19,495 bases of DNA from SIG622 sp045604705 (GCA_045604705.1 JAZUOO010000041.1:1-19495); one strand, 5' to 3'; positions 1-5,640 are shown, numbered from the stretch's first letter. A program made the numbers and translations. Notes: a model not told the origin generated them from the letters alone.

Positions 1-1
1 T

Positions 2-136
2 GATATGGGAACTCGCAAAGTTAAAATATACCCTGATACACCTGACAACATTATTTCTCTTATAGATGCATCGTCTATGAATGTTGCAAATGTTTTTGAA
101 ACAGACAATGCATATATCATTGTTAGCAACAAATAA
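2..136 (+). CDS. C-terminal fragment of an unknown protein (gene begins before the window)
   Basis: An open frame enters from the left edge and ends at TAA 134-136, giving 44 residues that end in AYIIVSNK. It has no stop from base 2 onward and is followed 30 bp later by a strong terminator hairpin, as expected for the end of a real gene. The sequence alternates hydrophobic and polar residues, suggesting a beta-rich C-terminus, but I do not recognise the family. The rest of the gene lies outside the window, so no function is given. Confidence 0.6.
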   Translation, partial: DMGTRKVKIYPDTPDNIISLIDASSMNVANVFETDNAYIIVSNK

Positions 137-166
137 TTAAACAAATTCCAATTTGTCGAACAGATG

Positions 167-198
167 AGAGCGGAGGAAAATCCTCCGCTCTTGTTATA
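167..198 (+). terminator. Rho-independent terminator of the leftmost gene
   Basis: A perfect 10-bp GC-rich stem (gagcggagga 168-177 / tcctccgctc 181-190) with a 3-nt aaa loop is extended by A167-T191 and followed by a T-rich tract. It lies 30 bp after the stop of the leftmost gene. Confidence 0.85.
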
Positions 199-230
199 TT
201 TCGGGAGTAATCGACAGTAAAATATAACAA
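191..230. repeat. 11-bp perfect inverted repeat
   Basis: ttgttatattt (191-201) is the exact reverse complement of aaatataacaa (220-230), with 18 bp between. It begins inside the T-rich tail of the terminator, so it could be a bidirectional terminator extension or a remnant of an element end. Confidence 0.5.
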
Positions 231-303
231 ACAAATCCAAATGGAAAGAATATAGAAAGGCAGGAAAAAGATGGTCGGAAAGATAAACAAAGCGGAAAGG
301 ACG

Positions 304-339
304 GTTTGACAACAAGGTTATGAGTCTTGTTTGTCAAAC
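304..339. repeat. Long inverted repeat beside the integrase remnant
   Basis: gtttgacaacaag (304-316) pairs with cttgtttgtcaaac (326-339) with a single bulged base and a 9-nt loop. On the plus strand it is followed by tttacttt. It sits just past the 3' end of the truncated integrase frame. It could be a terminator or the inverted repeat of a lost mobile element. Confidence 0.55.
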
Positions 340-340
340 T

Positions 341-613
341 TTACTTTCTACCAAAATGAGTATGAAAAAACGGCAGAGCGTAGCGATGACGCTTCTTCAT
401 ACGGCAAAAGAAAACGCTCTCGGTTGAGCGTTTCGCAAAATGGGGGTTATACCCTTTGTCCTCGCAGAACTTCATAAAATCCTTGATTGAGCCTTTGTAG
501 GAACGAATGGTAGCACCTCTGCGACCCTCGGCAATCTTTGATGTAATAAAATTATCGAATGCGTTTGTAATTGAAACGCCACTTTTTTCTATATTTTTAA
601 TTATTCTTTTCAT
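341..613 (-). pseudogene. Truncated tyrosine recombinase (N-terminal core-binding region only)
   Basis: The frame starts at 613 and encodes 90 residues. The first ~55 look like the SAM-like N-terminal core-binding domain of phage-type integrases: a helix with AFDNFITSKIAEGRRGA, then TIRSYKGSIKDFMKFCEDKG. Full-length integrases need about 300-400 residues, and the catalytic domain with its R-H-R-Y tetrad is absent. From about position 445 leftward the frame enters hairpin-rich DNA and ends in low-plausibility sequence (FFHTHFGRK), so the gene appears cut off by a rearrangement or small insertion. Its start lies ~380 bp from the 3' end of a tRNA gene, a usual position for an integrase next to its attachment site. 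A real but unrelated small DNA-binding protein is a less likely alternative. Confidence 0.55.
352..442. repeat. Hairpin-rich ~80-bp segment interrupting the integrase frame
   Basis: Stem aaacgctc (412-419) / gagcgttt (426-433) has a 6-nt loop; on the minus strand it is followed by a TCTTTT tract. A smaller agcg/cgct hairpin lies at about 382-394. The segment is bracketed by the 7-bp direct repeat caaaatg at 352-358 and 436-442, which could be a target duplication or chance. Confidence 0.35.
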
Positions 614-930
614 AGTAGTTAATCTCCTTTATCAAAATATCTATAATCAGCATCACCCCTGCGCAGAGATTATTTTTTTGCTTGTACCAGTATTGTAACA
701 TATTTTTTGGCAAAAGTAAAGAGTGAGCGGTCAAAAATTACCGATTATTTTTGATAGACGCCATTGGTTACACGATTTTTGCGGAACTCATATTATACTC
801 AAAATTGTATTTAGTTTATTTAGTATAATATGGGGCAGATTTAGGGTCAGCAAATCACGAGAAAAATCAGCCAAAAATATTTTTTCTCGTCTTGCTGAAA
901 ATCAAAAAATTACATACCTATTGATTACAC
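614..930. other. AT-rich non-coding DNA between integrase remnant and tRNA-Thr
   Basis: I see no credible gene here: the open frames lack ribosome binding sites and have skewed composition. The one structured feature is the hairpin at 848-897. The stretch is best read as decayed element DNA or tRNA-flanking spacer. Confidence 0.5.
848..897. repeat. Two-part inverted repeat
   Basis: cagcaa (848-853) pairs with ttgctg (892-897) and cgagaaaaa (858-866) with tttttctcg (881-889), leaving a small internal loop and a 14-nt terminal loop. On the plus strand the T-run lies inside the 3' arm rather than after it, so a simple terminator is doubtful. An inverted-repeat remnant is possible. Confidence 0.45.
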
Positions 931-981
931 AAAAAACAAACCCCTTTCCGTGATTGTAAAAACCACGAAAAGAGGCTTGTT
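931..981 (-). terminator. Terminator of tRNA-Thr
   Basis: Read on the minus strand just after the tRNA, aacaa...cctctttt...cgtg pairs with cacg...aaagggg...ttgtt, followed by a run of T residues (complement of 931-936). It lies 10 bp past the tRNA CCA end. Confidence 0.65.
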
Positions 982-990
982 ATAAGAGTT

Positions 991-1065
991 TGGAGCTGGT
1001 GGAGGGATTTGAACCCTCGGCCTATTGATTACGAATCAATTGCGCTACCACTGCGCCACACCAGC
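991..1065 (-). tRNA. tRNA-Thr (anticodon CGT)
   Basis: The minus strand folds as a complete 75-nt tRNA with encoded CCA. The acceptor is gctggtg/caccagc, the D arm gcgc-agtggta-gcgc, the anticodon arm attga-ttcgtaa-tcaat, the variable loop has 5 nt, and the T arm is gaggg-ttcaaat-ccctc. The seven-base anticodon loop ttCGTaa reads ACG codons, hence threonine. It has its own promoter upstream (1095-1123) and a hairpin terminator downstream, so it is a single-gene unit. The integrase remnant lies on its 3' side, the side where integrative elements normally insert. Confidence 0.95.
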
Positions 1066-1094
1066 ATACCCGCGACTATCCCATAACGACAGTT

Positions 1095-1123
1095 ATTCTA
1101 ACACAAAAATTCGCTTTTGTCAA
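1095..1123 (-). promoter_or_regulatory. Sigma-A promoter of tRNA-Thr
   Basis: On the minus strand, TTGACA (complement of 1118-1123) is followed by a 17-bp spacer and TAGAAT (complement of 1095-1100). The tRNA 5' end lies 30 bp downstream. Confidence 0.85.
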
Positions 1124-1150
1124 GGGGGAAAAAAGAAAAAAATTGATCTA

Positions 1151-1179
1151 TTGACATTTACAGCAAAGGGGATTATAAT
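1151..1179 (+). promoter_or_regulatory. Sigma-A promoter of the AEC transporter gene
   Basis: An exact consensus: TTGACA 1151-1156, 17-bp spacer, TATAAT 1174-1179. Transcription should start near 1186, giving a ~100-nt leader. It is divergent from the tRNA promoter, with the two -35 boxes 27 bp apart. Confidence 0.85.
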
Positions 1180-1212
1180 AATAAAAAAACAAACAAGGAG
1201 AAAACCTTTCAA

Positions 1213-1235
1213 TACAGAATGTGCAAAATTCTGTA
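1213..1235 (+). promoter_or_regulatory. Operator-like inverted repeat in the AEC leader
   Basis: tacagaat (1213-1220) and attctgta (1228-1235) are perfect reverse complements separated by 7 nt, about 27 nt after the expected transcription start. It could be a repressor site or an RNA hairpin; there is no T-run, so it is not a terminator. Confidence 0.4.
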
Positions 1236-1286
1236 CGAGCAAAATAAGGTATATAATAAATTAAAAACTCAAAAAAGGACATATAC

Positions 1287-2225
1287 ATGGAAAGCTTACT
1301 TCTCTCATTCAACTCTGTAACGCCGGTATTTCTGCTAATGCTCACCGGCTACATACTTAAAGGACTGAAAATAACTGACAAAAAAGGCTTCGATACGGTA
1401 AACAAACTTGTATTCAAAGTATTTCTTCCGACACTACTCTTTTATAACATCTATAAAACAGAGTCCTCGGAGGTATTCAATCCGAAACTTATTGCATTTA
1501 CCTTTGTCGGAACACTCATCGTTTTCGTTCTCGGATACGCTTCCGTTTTTGTTCTGACAAAGGACAACTCCAAAAGAGGCGTGATGCTGCAAGGTTTCTT
1601 CCGTTCAAATTACGCAATCCTTGGACTTCCTCTTGTGGAATACATCTGTCGGGACAAAACAAGCGGACTTTCTTCTCTTATGGTAGCGGTTATAGTACCA
1701 CTCTTCAACGTATTGGCGGTAATAAGCCTTGAACGTTTCCGTGACGGCAAGCTTAACATAAAGAAAATGATAAAAGGCATAATCACAAATCCGCTTATTA
1801 TAGGTTGCCTTTTGGGACTTCTTTTCTTTGCTGTAAACTTAAATCTCCCGTCCGTTGTTGAAAAAGCAGTATCCGACATTTCCAAAATCGCAAGTCCTTT
1901 GGCAATTATAGTCCTCGGTGCAAGCTTTACTTTTTCAAGTCTTGCGGGCTGTGTTAAGGAGCTTATAACGGTAGTTTCAACAAGACTTATAATAGTCCCC
2001 GCAATTGCCATATTTTTTGCGGTACTTCTCGGTTTTACCGGCGAAGCACTCGCCTGTGTCCTCATAGCCTTCGGTGCACCCGTTGCGGTATCATCTTTTT
2101 CCATGGCACAGCAAATGGGCGGTGATGAAAACCTTGCAGCACAGGTAGTAGTCGTATCCTCCGCAGCGTGCCTTATAACCCTTTTCGGCTGGATATTCCT
2201 TTTAGGCACCTTAGGGCTGTTTTAA
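1287..2225 (+). CDS. AEC-family (auxin efflux carrier type) transporter
   Basis: This is a 312-residue integral membrane protein with about ten hydrophobic segments, the usual length for the AEC family (PF03547 type). Characterised bacterial members export or take up small organic acids such as malate; the substrate here cannot be told. Family-like features are the N-terminal FLLMLTGYILK segment, FRSNYAILGLPL near residue 108, and the C-terminal ATPVAVSSF-like stretch, here GAPVAVSSFSMAQQMGG, near residue 265. The start is ATG 1287, seven bases after the binding site aaagga. The gene stands alone, with its own consensus promoter and a ~100-nt leader. No clear terminator follows, and the next gene has its own promoter. 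The family call is confident; the function is not. Confidence 0.88.
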   Translation: MESLLLSFNSVTPVFLLMLTGYILKGLKITDKKGFDTVNKLVFKVFLPTLLFYNIYKTESSEVFNPKLIAFTFVGTLIVFVLGYASVFVLTKDNSKRGVMLQGFFRSNYAILGLPLVEYICRDKTSGLSSLMVAVIVPLFNVLAVISLERFRDGKLNIKKMIKGIITNPLIIGCLLGLLFFAVNLNLPSVVEKAVSDISKIASPLAIIVLGASFTFSSLAGCVKELITVVSTRLIIVPAIAIFFAVLLGFTGEALACVLIAFGAPVAVSSFSMAQQMGGDENLAAQVVVVSSAACLITLFGWIFLLGTLGLF

Positions 2226-2300
2226 TCAAAACCACATTTCTCACAACCCATCAACTGTATTTACACAATCTTTCACATTTTCGCCTTTTTTTAACATCTT

Positions 2301-2328
2301 TTTACATAACAGAAATATATGTTAAAAT
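2301..2328 (+). promoter_or_regulatory. Promoter of the histidine phosphatase gene
   Basis: TTTACA 2301-2306 and TAAAAT 2323-2328 each match five of six consensus bases, with a 16-bp spacer. They lie 26 bp upstream of the gene start. Confidence 0.6.
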
Positions 2329-2354
2329 AAAACAAAAGGAAAGTGAGACAACAA

Positions 2355-3083
2355 ATGTTACTTTACTACATACGCCACGGCGACCCGATATATTCTCCCG
2401 ATTCACTTACTCCCCTTGGAGAAAGACAATCCGAAGCAATAGCAAAACGACTGTCGCAACACGGCATTGACAAAATATACGCTTCAACCTCCAACCGTGC
2501 ACAGCTCACAGCAAAGCCCACTTGCGAAATGCTGAAAATCGACATGGAGCTTCTCGATTTTGCAAACGAGGGACACGCATGGCGGGAACTCGGAATGTGG
2601 GTTGATAAGGAAAAAACCAGAACCAATTGGCTTATAGACATCCCCGAAATACGTCACTTCCTCTGCAATCCTGAGGTAATATCTCTCGGTCATAATTGGT
2701 ACGAACATCCGAAATTTGCTGAATACGACTTCAAAAAAGGCATAGACAGAATCAGAAATGCAAGCGATGAGCTTTTTACAAAACACGGCTATGAACATAT
2801 CCCGGGCACAGGTATGTATAAGGCAGTGCGTCCAAATGACGACAGAATAGCTCTCTTTGCCCACGCCGGCTTCGGACTTGTATTTATCAGCTGTCTTCTT
2901 GACATTCCCTATCCGCAGTTTGCAACACATTTTGATATGCAGCATTCGGGACTTACCGTAATAAATTTTGGTGACAGCATAGAGGGATATTCCATTCCGA
3001 GAGTACTTACCTATTCCAACGATGCTCACATCTACCGCGAGGGACTTCCCGGGAGCTACAATAACGGCAAATTAAAATACTGA
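2355..3083 (+). CDS. Histidine phosphatase superfamily protein
   Basis: This 242-residue cytoplasmic protein belongs to the phosphoglycerate mutase/acid phosphatase superfamily. Visible motifs are the phospho-accepting R7-H8-G9 near the N-terminus, the second arginine R48 in ASTSNRAQLTA, an acidic EGHAWREL segment, and the second catalytic histidine H170 in FAHAGFG. These residues support phosphohydrolase or mutase chemistry through a phosphohistidine, but the substrate cannot be told. It does not look like a true glycolytic mutase. I chose ATG 2355 because MLLYYIRHG is the usual family start. A GTG at 2343 in the same frame lies only two bases after the aaagga site and is too close, although the ATG spacing of 14 is long. 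It is a single-gene unit, convergent with ruvX. Confidence 0.88.
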   Translation: MLLYYIRHGDPIYSPDSLTPLGERQSEAIAKRLSQHGIDKIYASTSNRAQLTAKPTCEMLKIDMELLDFANEGHAWRELGMWVDKEKTRTNWLIDIPEIRHFLCNPEVISLGHNWYEHPKFAEYDFKKGIDRIRNASDELFTKHGYEHIPGTGMYKAVRPNDDRIALFAHAGFGLVFISCLLDIPYPQFATHFDMQHSGLTVINFGDSIEGYSIPRVLTYSNDAHIYREGLPGSYNNGKLKY

Positions 3084-3211
3084 AAGCCGTAAAAATGCGT
3101 TTACGATACGGGAAGAGTCCTTATTTCAGAAGTATAAAAATAAGAGAAGATAGAATTTTTACTTATGAAAAAGTTGATATGCACTGAACAGGTCTTGTAA
3201 AAACGGACAAT

Positions 3212-3247
3212 TAAAAAAAGCCCGCCATGGTACAATGTACCTTTTGG
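3212..3247 (-). terminator. Probable terminator of ruvX
   Basis: On the minus strand a small hairpin (ggtaca/tgtacc flanked by cca/tgg, 3225-3247) is followed five bases later by a run of seven T residues (complement of 3213-3219). The stem is short and the gap to the T-run unusual. Confidence 0.45.
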
Positions 3248-3276
3248 ACTGTTCGACCATTTACCTTGGTTTCTTT

Positions 3277-3687
3277 TTATTGGTTCCTGTCAAGATAGCT
3301 CTGCAGAATTATCTGTGCCGACAACGTATCAATTGCATCCTTTCGCTTCTTGCCGAAAGTTCCCGTCTCATTCATAAATCCTGCGGCGAGAATTGTGGTT
3401 CTTCTCTCATCGTACATCTCCGTCTTAATACCGCTTTTCTTCTCAACCTCTTTTGCAAAATCACGGCACTTTTCGGCTCTTTCTCCCTGACTTCCGTCCA
3501 TATTTACCGGCAGTCCCACAACAATAAGCTCGACCTTATTATCAAATGCAGCCTTTGTCGCAGCTTCAACAGCACTCCTAAAGCCCGTAACCTTAACAGT
3601 TTCTAATCCACTTGCAAGAAATCCCGTAGGATCACTGACCGCAATTCCCATTCTTGCCTCGCCGAAATCTATACCCAAAACTCTCAT
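3277..3687 (-). CDS. ruvX: YqgF/RuvX-type Holliday junction resolvase / pre-16S rRNA nuclease
   Basis: The product has 136 residues, the usual size for the YqgF family with its RNase H-like fold. The N-terminal MRVLGIDFGEARMGIAVSD carries the first metal-binding aspartate (D7). Next come VVGLPVNMDGSQGERA (57-71), DERRTT (93-98) and the C-terminal helix DAIDTLSAQIIL with a second acidic residue (D120). E. coli YqgF processes the 5' end of 16S rRNA, and related proteins cut Holliday junctions; either role is possible here. The start is ATG 3687, seven bases after aaagga. A longer frame from 3717 lacks a binding site. The gene is usually near alaS or DUF965 genes in Firmicutes; here it stands alone, convergent with the phosphatase gene. 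Confidence 0.93.
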   Translation of the reverse strand: MRVLGIDFGEARMGIAVSDPTGFLASGLETVKVTGFRSAVEAATKAAFDNKVELIVVGLPVNMDGSQGERAEKCRDFAKEVEKKSGIKTEMYDERRTTILAAGFMNETGTFGKKRKDAIDTLSAQIILQSYLDRNQ

Positions 3688-3849
3688 AATAAATCCTTTC
3701 AACTTTCCATTATTCACAATTCATTATTCACTACTACAGGCACGTCGGAAATTGGTATACCCTACAAGGGCAATTACCATTCAAAGTTATCCCCAAAAAA
3801 CTTGCATTTTGCTTTTTGGATTTTTCATTACAACTCGCCGTACGAGAAA

Positions 3850-3855
3850 ATTATA
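3850..3855 (-). promoter_or_regulatory. Candidate -10 box for ruvX
   Basis: TATAAT on the minus strand, preceded by a poor -35. If used it would give ruvX a leader of about 155 nt. It is the best -10 match upstream of ruvX. Confidence 0.35.
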
Positions 3856-3866
3856 TACATACAGAA

Positions 3867-3895
3867 TTTACTGTACTACGATTTTATTGTAATAT
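3867..3895 (+). promoter_or_regulatory. Candidate rightward promoter for a short transcript
   Basis: TTTACT 3867-3872, 17-bp spacer, TAATAT 3890-3895, each four of six to consensus. The -35 overlaps the palindrome tacagaatttactgta (3860-3875). Confidence 0.35.
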
Positions 3896-3901
3896 AAAAA
3901 A

Positions 3902-4080
3902 ATGAATAAATAAAGAGAGTTTTGAAAGTTTTAAATAAAAGTTTTAGCTGTCTTTCACAAACACAAATGTGGGCGCCCGAAACATCGTAAAAAACGTGAT
4001 AATTGCCCAAAAGCCGTTTTAGACTGAGAGAGTAACGAAATGAGTATTATGTGTATCGCTTTTCGCGGTACACATTTTTT
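3902..4080 (+). ncRNA. Possible short non-coding RNA or leader ending at the 4049-4080 terminator
   Basis: No open reading frame with a binding site lies between the weak promoter at 3867-3895 and the strong terminator at 4049-4080, so any transcript would be non-coding, about 180 nt. It contains a conserved-looking GC-rich piece (gtgggcgcccgaaac, near 3968-3982) in otherwise AT-rich DNA. I do not recognise a known riboswitch or sRNA. It could instead be the leader of the M50 unit, with the terminator as an attenuator. Confidence 0.25.
4049..4080 (+). terminator. Strong rho-independent terminator or attenuator
   Basis: gtgtatcgc (4051-4059) pairs with gcggtacac (4065-4073) with one T-G wobble, extended by two A-T pairs, around a 5-nt loop, and followed by a run of T residues (4075-4080). 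It ends about 60 bp before the 62-aa gene. Confidence 0.8.
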
Positions 4081-4081
4081 C

Positions 4082-4108
4082 ATAAAAAGCTACTCTGCCG
4101 AATATAAT
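4082..4108 (+). promoter_or_regulatory. Promoter of the M50 protease unit, possibly sigma-E type
   Basis: The -10 AATATAAT (4101-4108) contains TATAAT. There is no good sigma-A -35 at 17 bp, but ATA (4082-4084) lies 16 bp upstream, the arrangement of sporulation sigma-E promoters (ATA-N16-CATACAnT type). The sigma-factor assignment is inference. Confidence 0.4.
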
Positions 4109-4139
4109 GAAAAGCAATAAAAAATAAGGAGGCACAAAA

Positions 4140-4328
4140 ATGGAGAACTTCCGCAGAATATTTTTTCAGATACTGCTTGTGATACTCGCCCTCGCATTCA
4201 CTCTCTGCATAAGACACCTTGTAACATCACGGAGTACCGAGGCAGGCACATTCGGTAAAACAAACAACACTGCCATAACCATCTCGGATCTTTTCAAAGA
4301 GTCTACCACGGAAAGGCGGCAAGGATGA
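4140..4328 (+). CDS. Small single-pass membrane protein upstream of an M50 protease
   Basis: This encodes 62 residues: a short basic N-terminus (MENFRR), one hydrophobic segment at about 7-25 (IFFQILLVILALAFTLCIR), then a polar tail of ~35 residues. A strong site aaggagg lies seven bases before ATG 4140, so translation is well supported. Its TGA overlaps the ATG of the protease gene (ATGA at 4325-4328), implying translational coupling. I do not recognise the family. By position it could be a partner or regulator of the protease, as SpoIVFA is for SpoIVFB, but it is far shorter than SpoIVFA and no similarity is visible. Confidence 0.7.
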   Translation: MENFRRIFFQILLVILALAFTLCIRHLVTSRSTEAGTFGKTNNTAITISDLFKESTTERRQG

Positions 4329-4942
4329 TACGTCTTTTTAAAAGCAAAATATACATCAGCATCTTTGCTCTGATACTTGTCCTCATAATCGCCCTCTCCG
4401 TAGATGCCGCCTTTTTCTATACGGCACTTCTCGGCGCACTCCTGCACGAATTTGCACACATTGCCGTAATGAAGATGTTAGGCGCAAAGCTTATTCGCGT
4501 ATCAATATATCCGTTTGGGGCAGACATCAACGCAGACACATCCGCATTATCCTACAAATCGGAAACCGCAATCTTCCTTGCCGGTCCCGCCGTCAGCCTT
4601 GTACTCACCGTCATTGCATTTATATTCTATATACGTCTTGGCGGTATATATATTCTCTCATTTTCCATCTCCAATTTTTTGTTCTTTTTCATAAACATCC
4701 TTCCCGTAAAAGGGCTGGACGGCGGCAGAGCACTGGAATCTATCCTTTTTGAAAAATACGACCTTGTCACCGCCGAAAAAATGGCCGACACTGTGTCCAC
4801 CGTTTTCTTTATCTTTCTGTGCATTCTCGCACTACTGCTTATCTTCCTTTCCGGCTACAATCTGTCCCTCGCCTTTATCTGCGCCTATCTTTTCATTTCC
4901 GAATACGTCAAACAGAGATTATGCAGCGGAATACTTGTGTAA
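4325..4942 (+). CDS. M50-family site-2 membrane metalloprotease (SpoIVFB-like)
   Basis: The product has 205 residues and is mostly membrane-embedded, with about five to six hydrophobic segments. The zinc motif H41-E-F-A-H45 lies in an early membrane segment. The second motif, ILPVKGLDGGRALE, supplies the third ligand D132, and AGPAVSL (86-92) matches the conserved family G. These residues are intact, so it should be an active intramembrane protease. Length and layout resemble SpoIVFB, which activates pro-sigma-K in the mother cell; there is no PDZ domain as in RseP and no visible CBS domain. Other M50 peptidases of unknown target fit too. The start overlaps the preceding gene's stop. The possible sigma-E promoter would fit a sporulation role, but that remains inference. 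Confidence 0.85.
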   Translation: MIRLFKSKIYISIFALILVLIIALSVDAAFFYTALLGALLHEFAHIAVMKMLGAKLIRVSIYPFGADINADTSALSYKSETAIFLAGPAVSLVLTVIAFIFYIRLGGIYILSFSISNFLFFFINILPVKGLDGGRALESILFEKYDLVTAEKMADTVSTVFFIFLCILALLLIFLSGYNLSLAFICAYLFISEYVKQRLCSGILV

Positions 4943-5010
4943 AATAATACTTAAAGACACATTGTTAATAAAATAACAAGAAAGAGAGTTTTATCGGACA
5001 CAACATCCGC

Positions 5011-5016
5011 TATAAT
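5011..5016 (+). promoter_or_regulatory. Candidate -10 box for the RHH gene
   Basis: TATAAT at 5011-5016, about 70 bp before the gene start. No good -35 is visible at 16-18 bp, so the promoter may be activator-dependent or a chance match. Confidence 0.3.
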
Positions 5017-5083
5017 AAAACTGTAGACAACGGCTGCAGAATACTGCGGAAACCCGTTTCAAAAAGCGAAAGGAAAATGTAAA

Positions 5084-5299
5084 TTGAAAAAGGAAGTCAG
5101 GGTAGAGGTAAAGGAAATCATCAAAAACAGTAACAACACCTCACAGAAAAAGCATTTGGCAACTCAGAAACAACTGCGTGTGTGGCTTGAAGCGGAAAAA
5201 TTCGAAAAATTCAAAAAGACTGCTTACGAAAACAACACAAGTATGTACAGACTTATAAACGATTTTATAAATACATACCTATTGGAATCTCAAAAATAA
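5084..5299 (+). CDS. Small ribbon-helix-helix-like DNA-binding protein
   Basis: The product has 71 residues: a lysine-rich N-terminal extension, then a C-terminal ~40 residues patterned like an Arc/CopG fold. That part shows a short strand (KQLRVWL, 28-34), helix 1 (EAEKFEKFKKTAYEN) and helix 2 (TSMYRLINDFINTYLLES). The fold call rests on pattern only. The start is TTG 5084 with aaagga nine bases upstream; an ATG at 5078 is followed at once by a stop. Such proteins usually regulate their own promoter or act as an antitoxin or plasmid-type repressor. No toxin gene lies beside it, so the target is unknown. Confidence 0.65.
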   Translation: MKKEVRVEVKEIIKNSNNTSQKKHLATQKQLRVWLEAEKFEKFKKTAYENNTSMYRLINDFINTYLLESQK

Positions 5300-5480
5300 A
5301 CGGAAAAACGACTATCAGCCCCGTTCTGCTATTCGGAGGGCTGTTACGAAGATCTCACAACTCTCAATATCCCCTGTAGTTCAAAATCGGAATACAACCC
5401 CTACAGATGATTGAAAACTTAATCTCATGGCATAAGGAAGCCGACGACGGCGAATTTGACAACATTGAGTAAATAACATC
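5300..5480 (+). other. Gap between RHH gene and terminator, with a micro-ORF
   Basis: Contains the inverted repeat ctgtag (5374-5379) / ctacag (5401-5406) and the micro-ORF described separately. The terminator at 5481 probably serves the RHH transcript. Confidence 0.4.
5407..5472 (+). CDS. 21-residue micro-ORF or gene remnant
   Basis: The frame reads MIENLISWHKEADDGEFDNIE and ends nine bases before the terminator at 5481. It has an acidic, natural-looking C-terminus, but no ribosome binding site precedes the ATG. Upstream the frame is closed by TAG 5377-5379. It may be the tail of a decayed gene rather than a translated peptide. Confidence 0.2.
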   Translation: MIENLISWHKEADDGEFDNIE

Positions 5481-5516
5481 AAACGAGACGGTATTTTTCT
5501 GCCGTCTTGTTTTTTT
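5481..5516 (+). terminator. Terminator separating the RHH gene from rpoB
   Basis: aaacgagacggta (5481-5493) pairs with tgccgtcttgttt (5500-5512) with two G-T wobbles and a 6-nt loop, followed by an unbroken T-run to 5516. Confidence 0.88.
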
Positions 5517-5605
5517 GTCACGCCATCAGAAGTATTCCCGGATTTTGAATCTCGGATAAATATCCCCCGAACTGTAAACAAATTGATAATTTTAAAATAT
5601 TTCCC

Positions 5606-5634
5606 TTGACAACCACACATTATTCTGCTATAAT
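5606..5634 (+). promoter_or_regulatory. Sigma-A promoter of rpoBC
   Basis: Exact consensus: TTGACA 5606-5611, 17-bp spacer, TATAAT 5629-5634. It lies about 90 bp past the terminator, so rpoBC appears to be driven independently. A second TATAAT at 5646-5651 lacks a good -35. Confidence 0.9.
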
Positions 5635-5640
5635 CCTAAA

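Larger units (their letters stand above)
3688..4139. other. Intergenic region between ruvX and the M50 unit
   Basis: This 452-bp AT-rich stretch has no credible gene. It contains a near-duplicated cattattcac at 3708-3732, a small hairpin (ggta/tacc around ccct/aggg, 3754-3778), a candidate pair of divergent promoters around a tacag/ctgta palindrome (3850-3895), and a strong terminator at 4049-4080. The terminator implies that something short is transcribed rightward within this gap. Confidence 0.6.

Noticed and set aside
507..953. Open frames of 63 and 76 residues on the plus strand
   Set aside because: No ribosome binding sites, atypical composition, overlap with the integrase remnant or hairpin DNA; no family resemblance.
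1025..1264. 79-residue plus-strand frame
   Set aside because: It crosses the tRNA gene and two promoters and has no binding site.
3235..3606. 123-residue plus-strand frame
   Set aside because: It is the antisense shadow of ruvX, whose motifs are clear on the minus strand.
3708..3732. CRISPR-like or tandem repeat (cattattcac twice)
   Set aside because: Only two short copies, no regular spacers.
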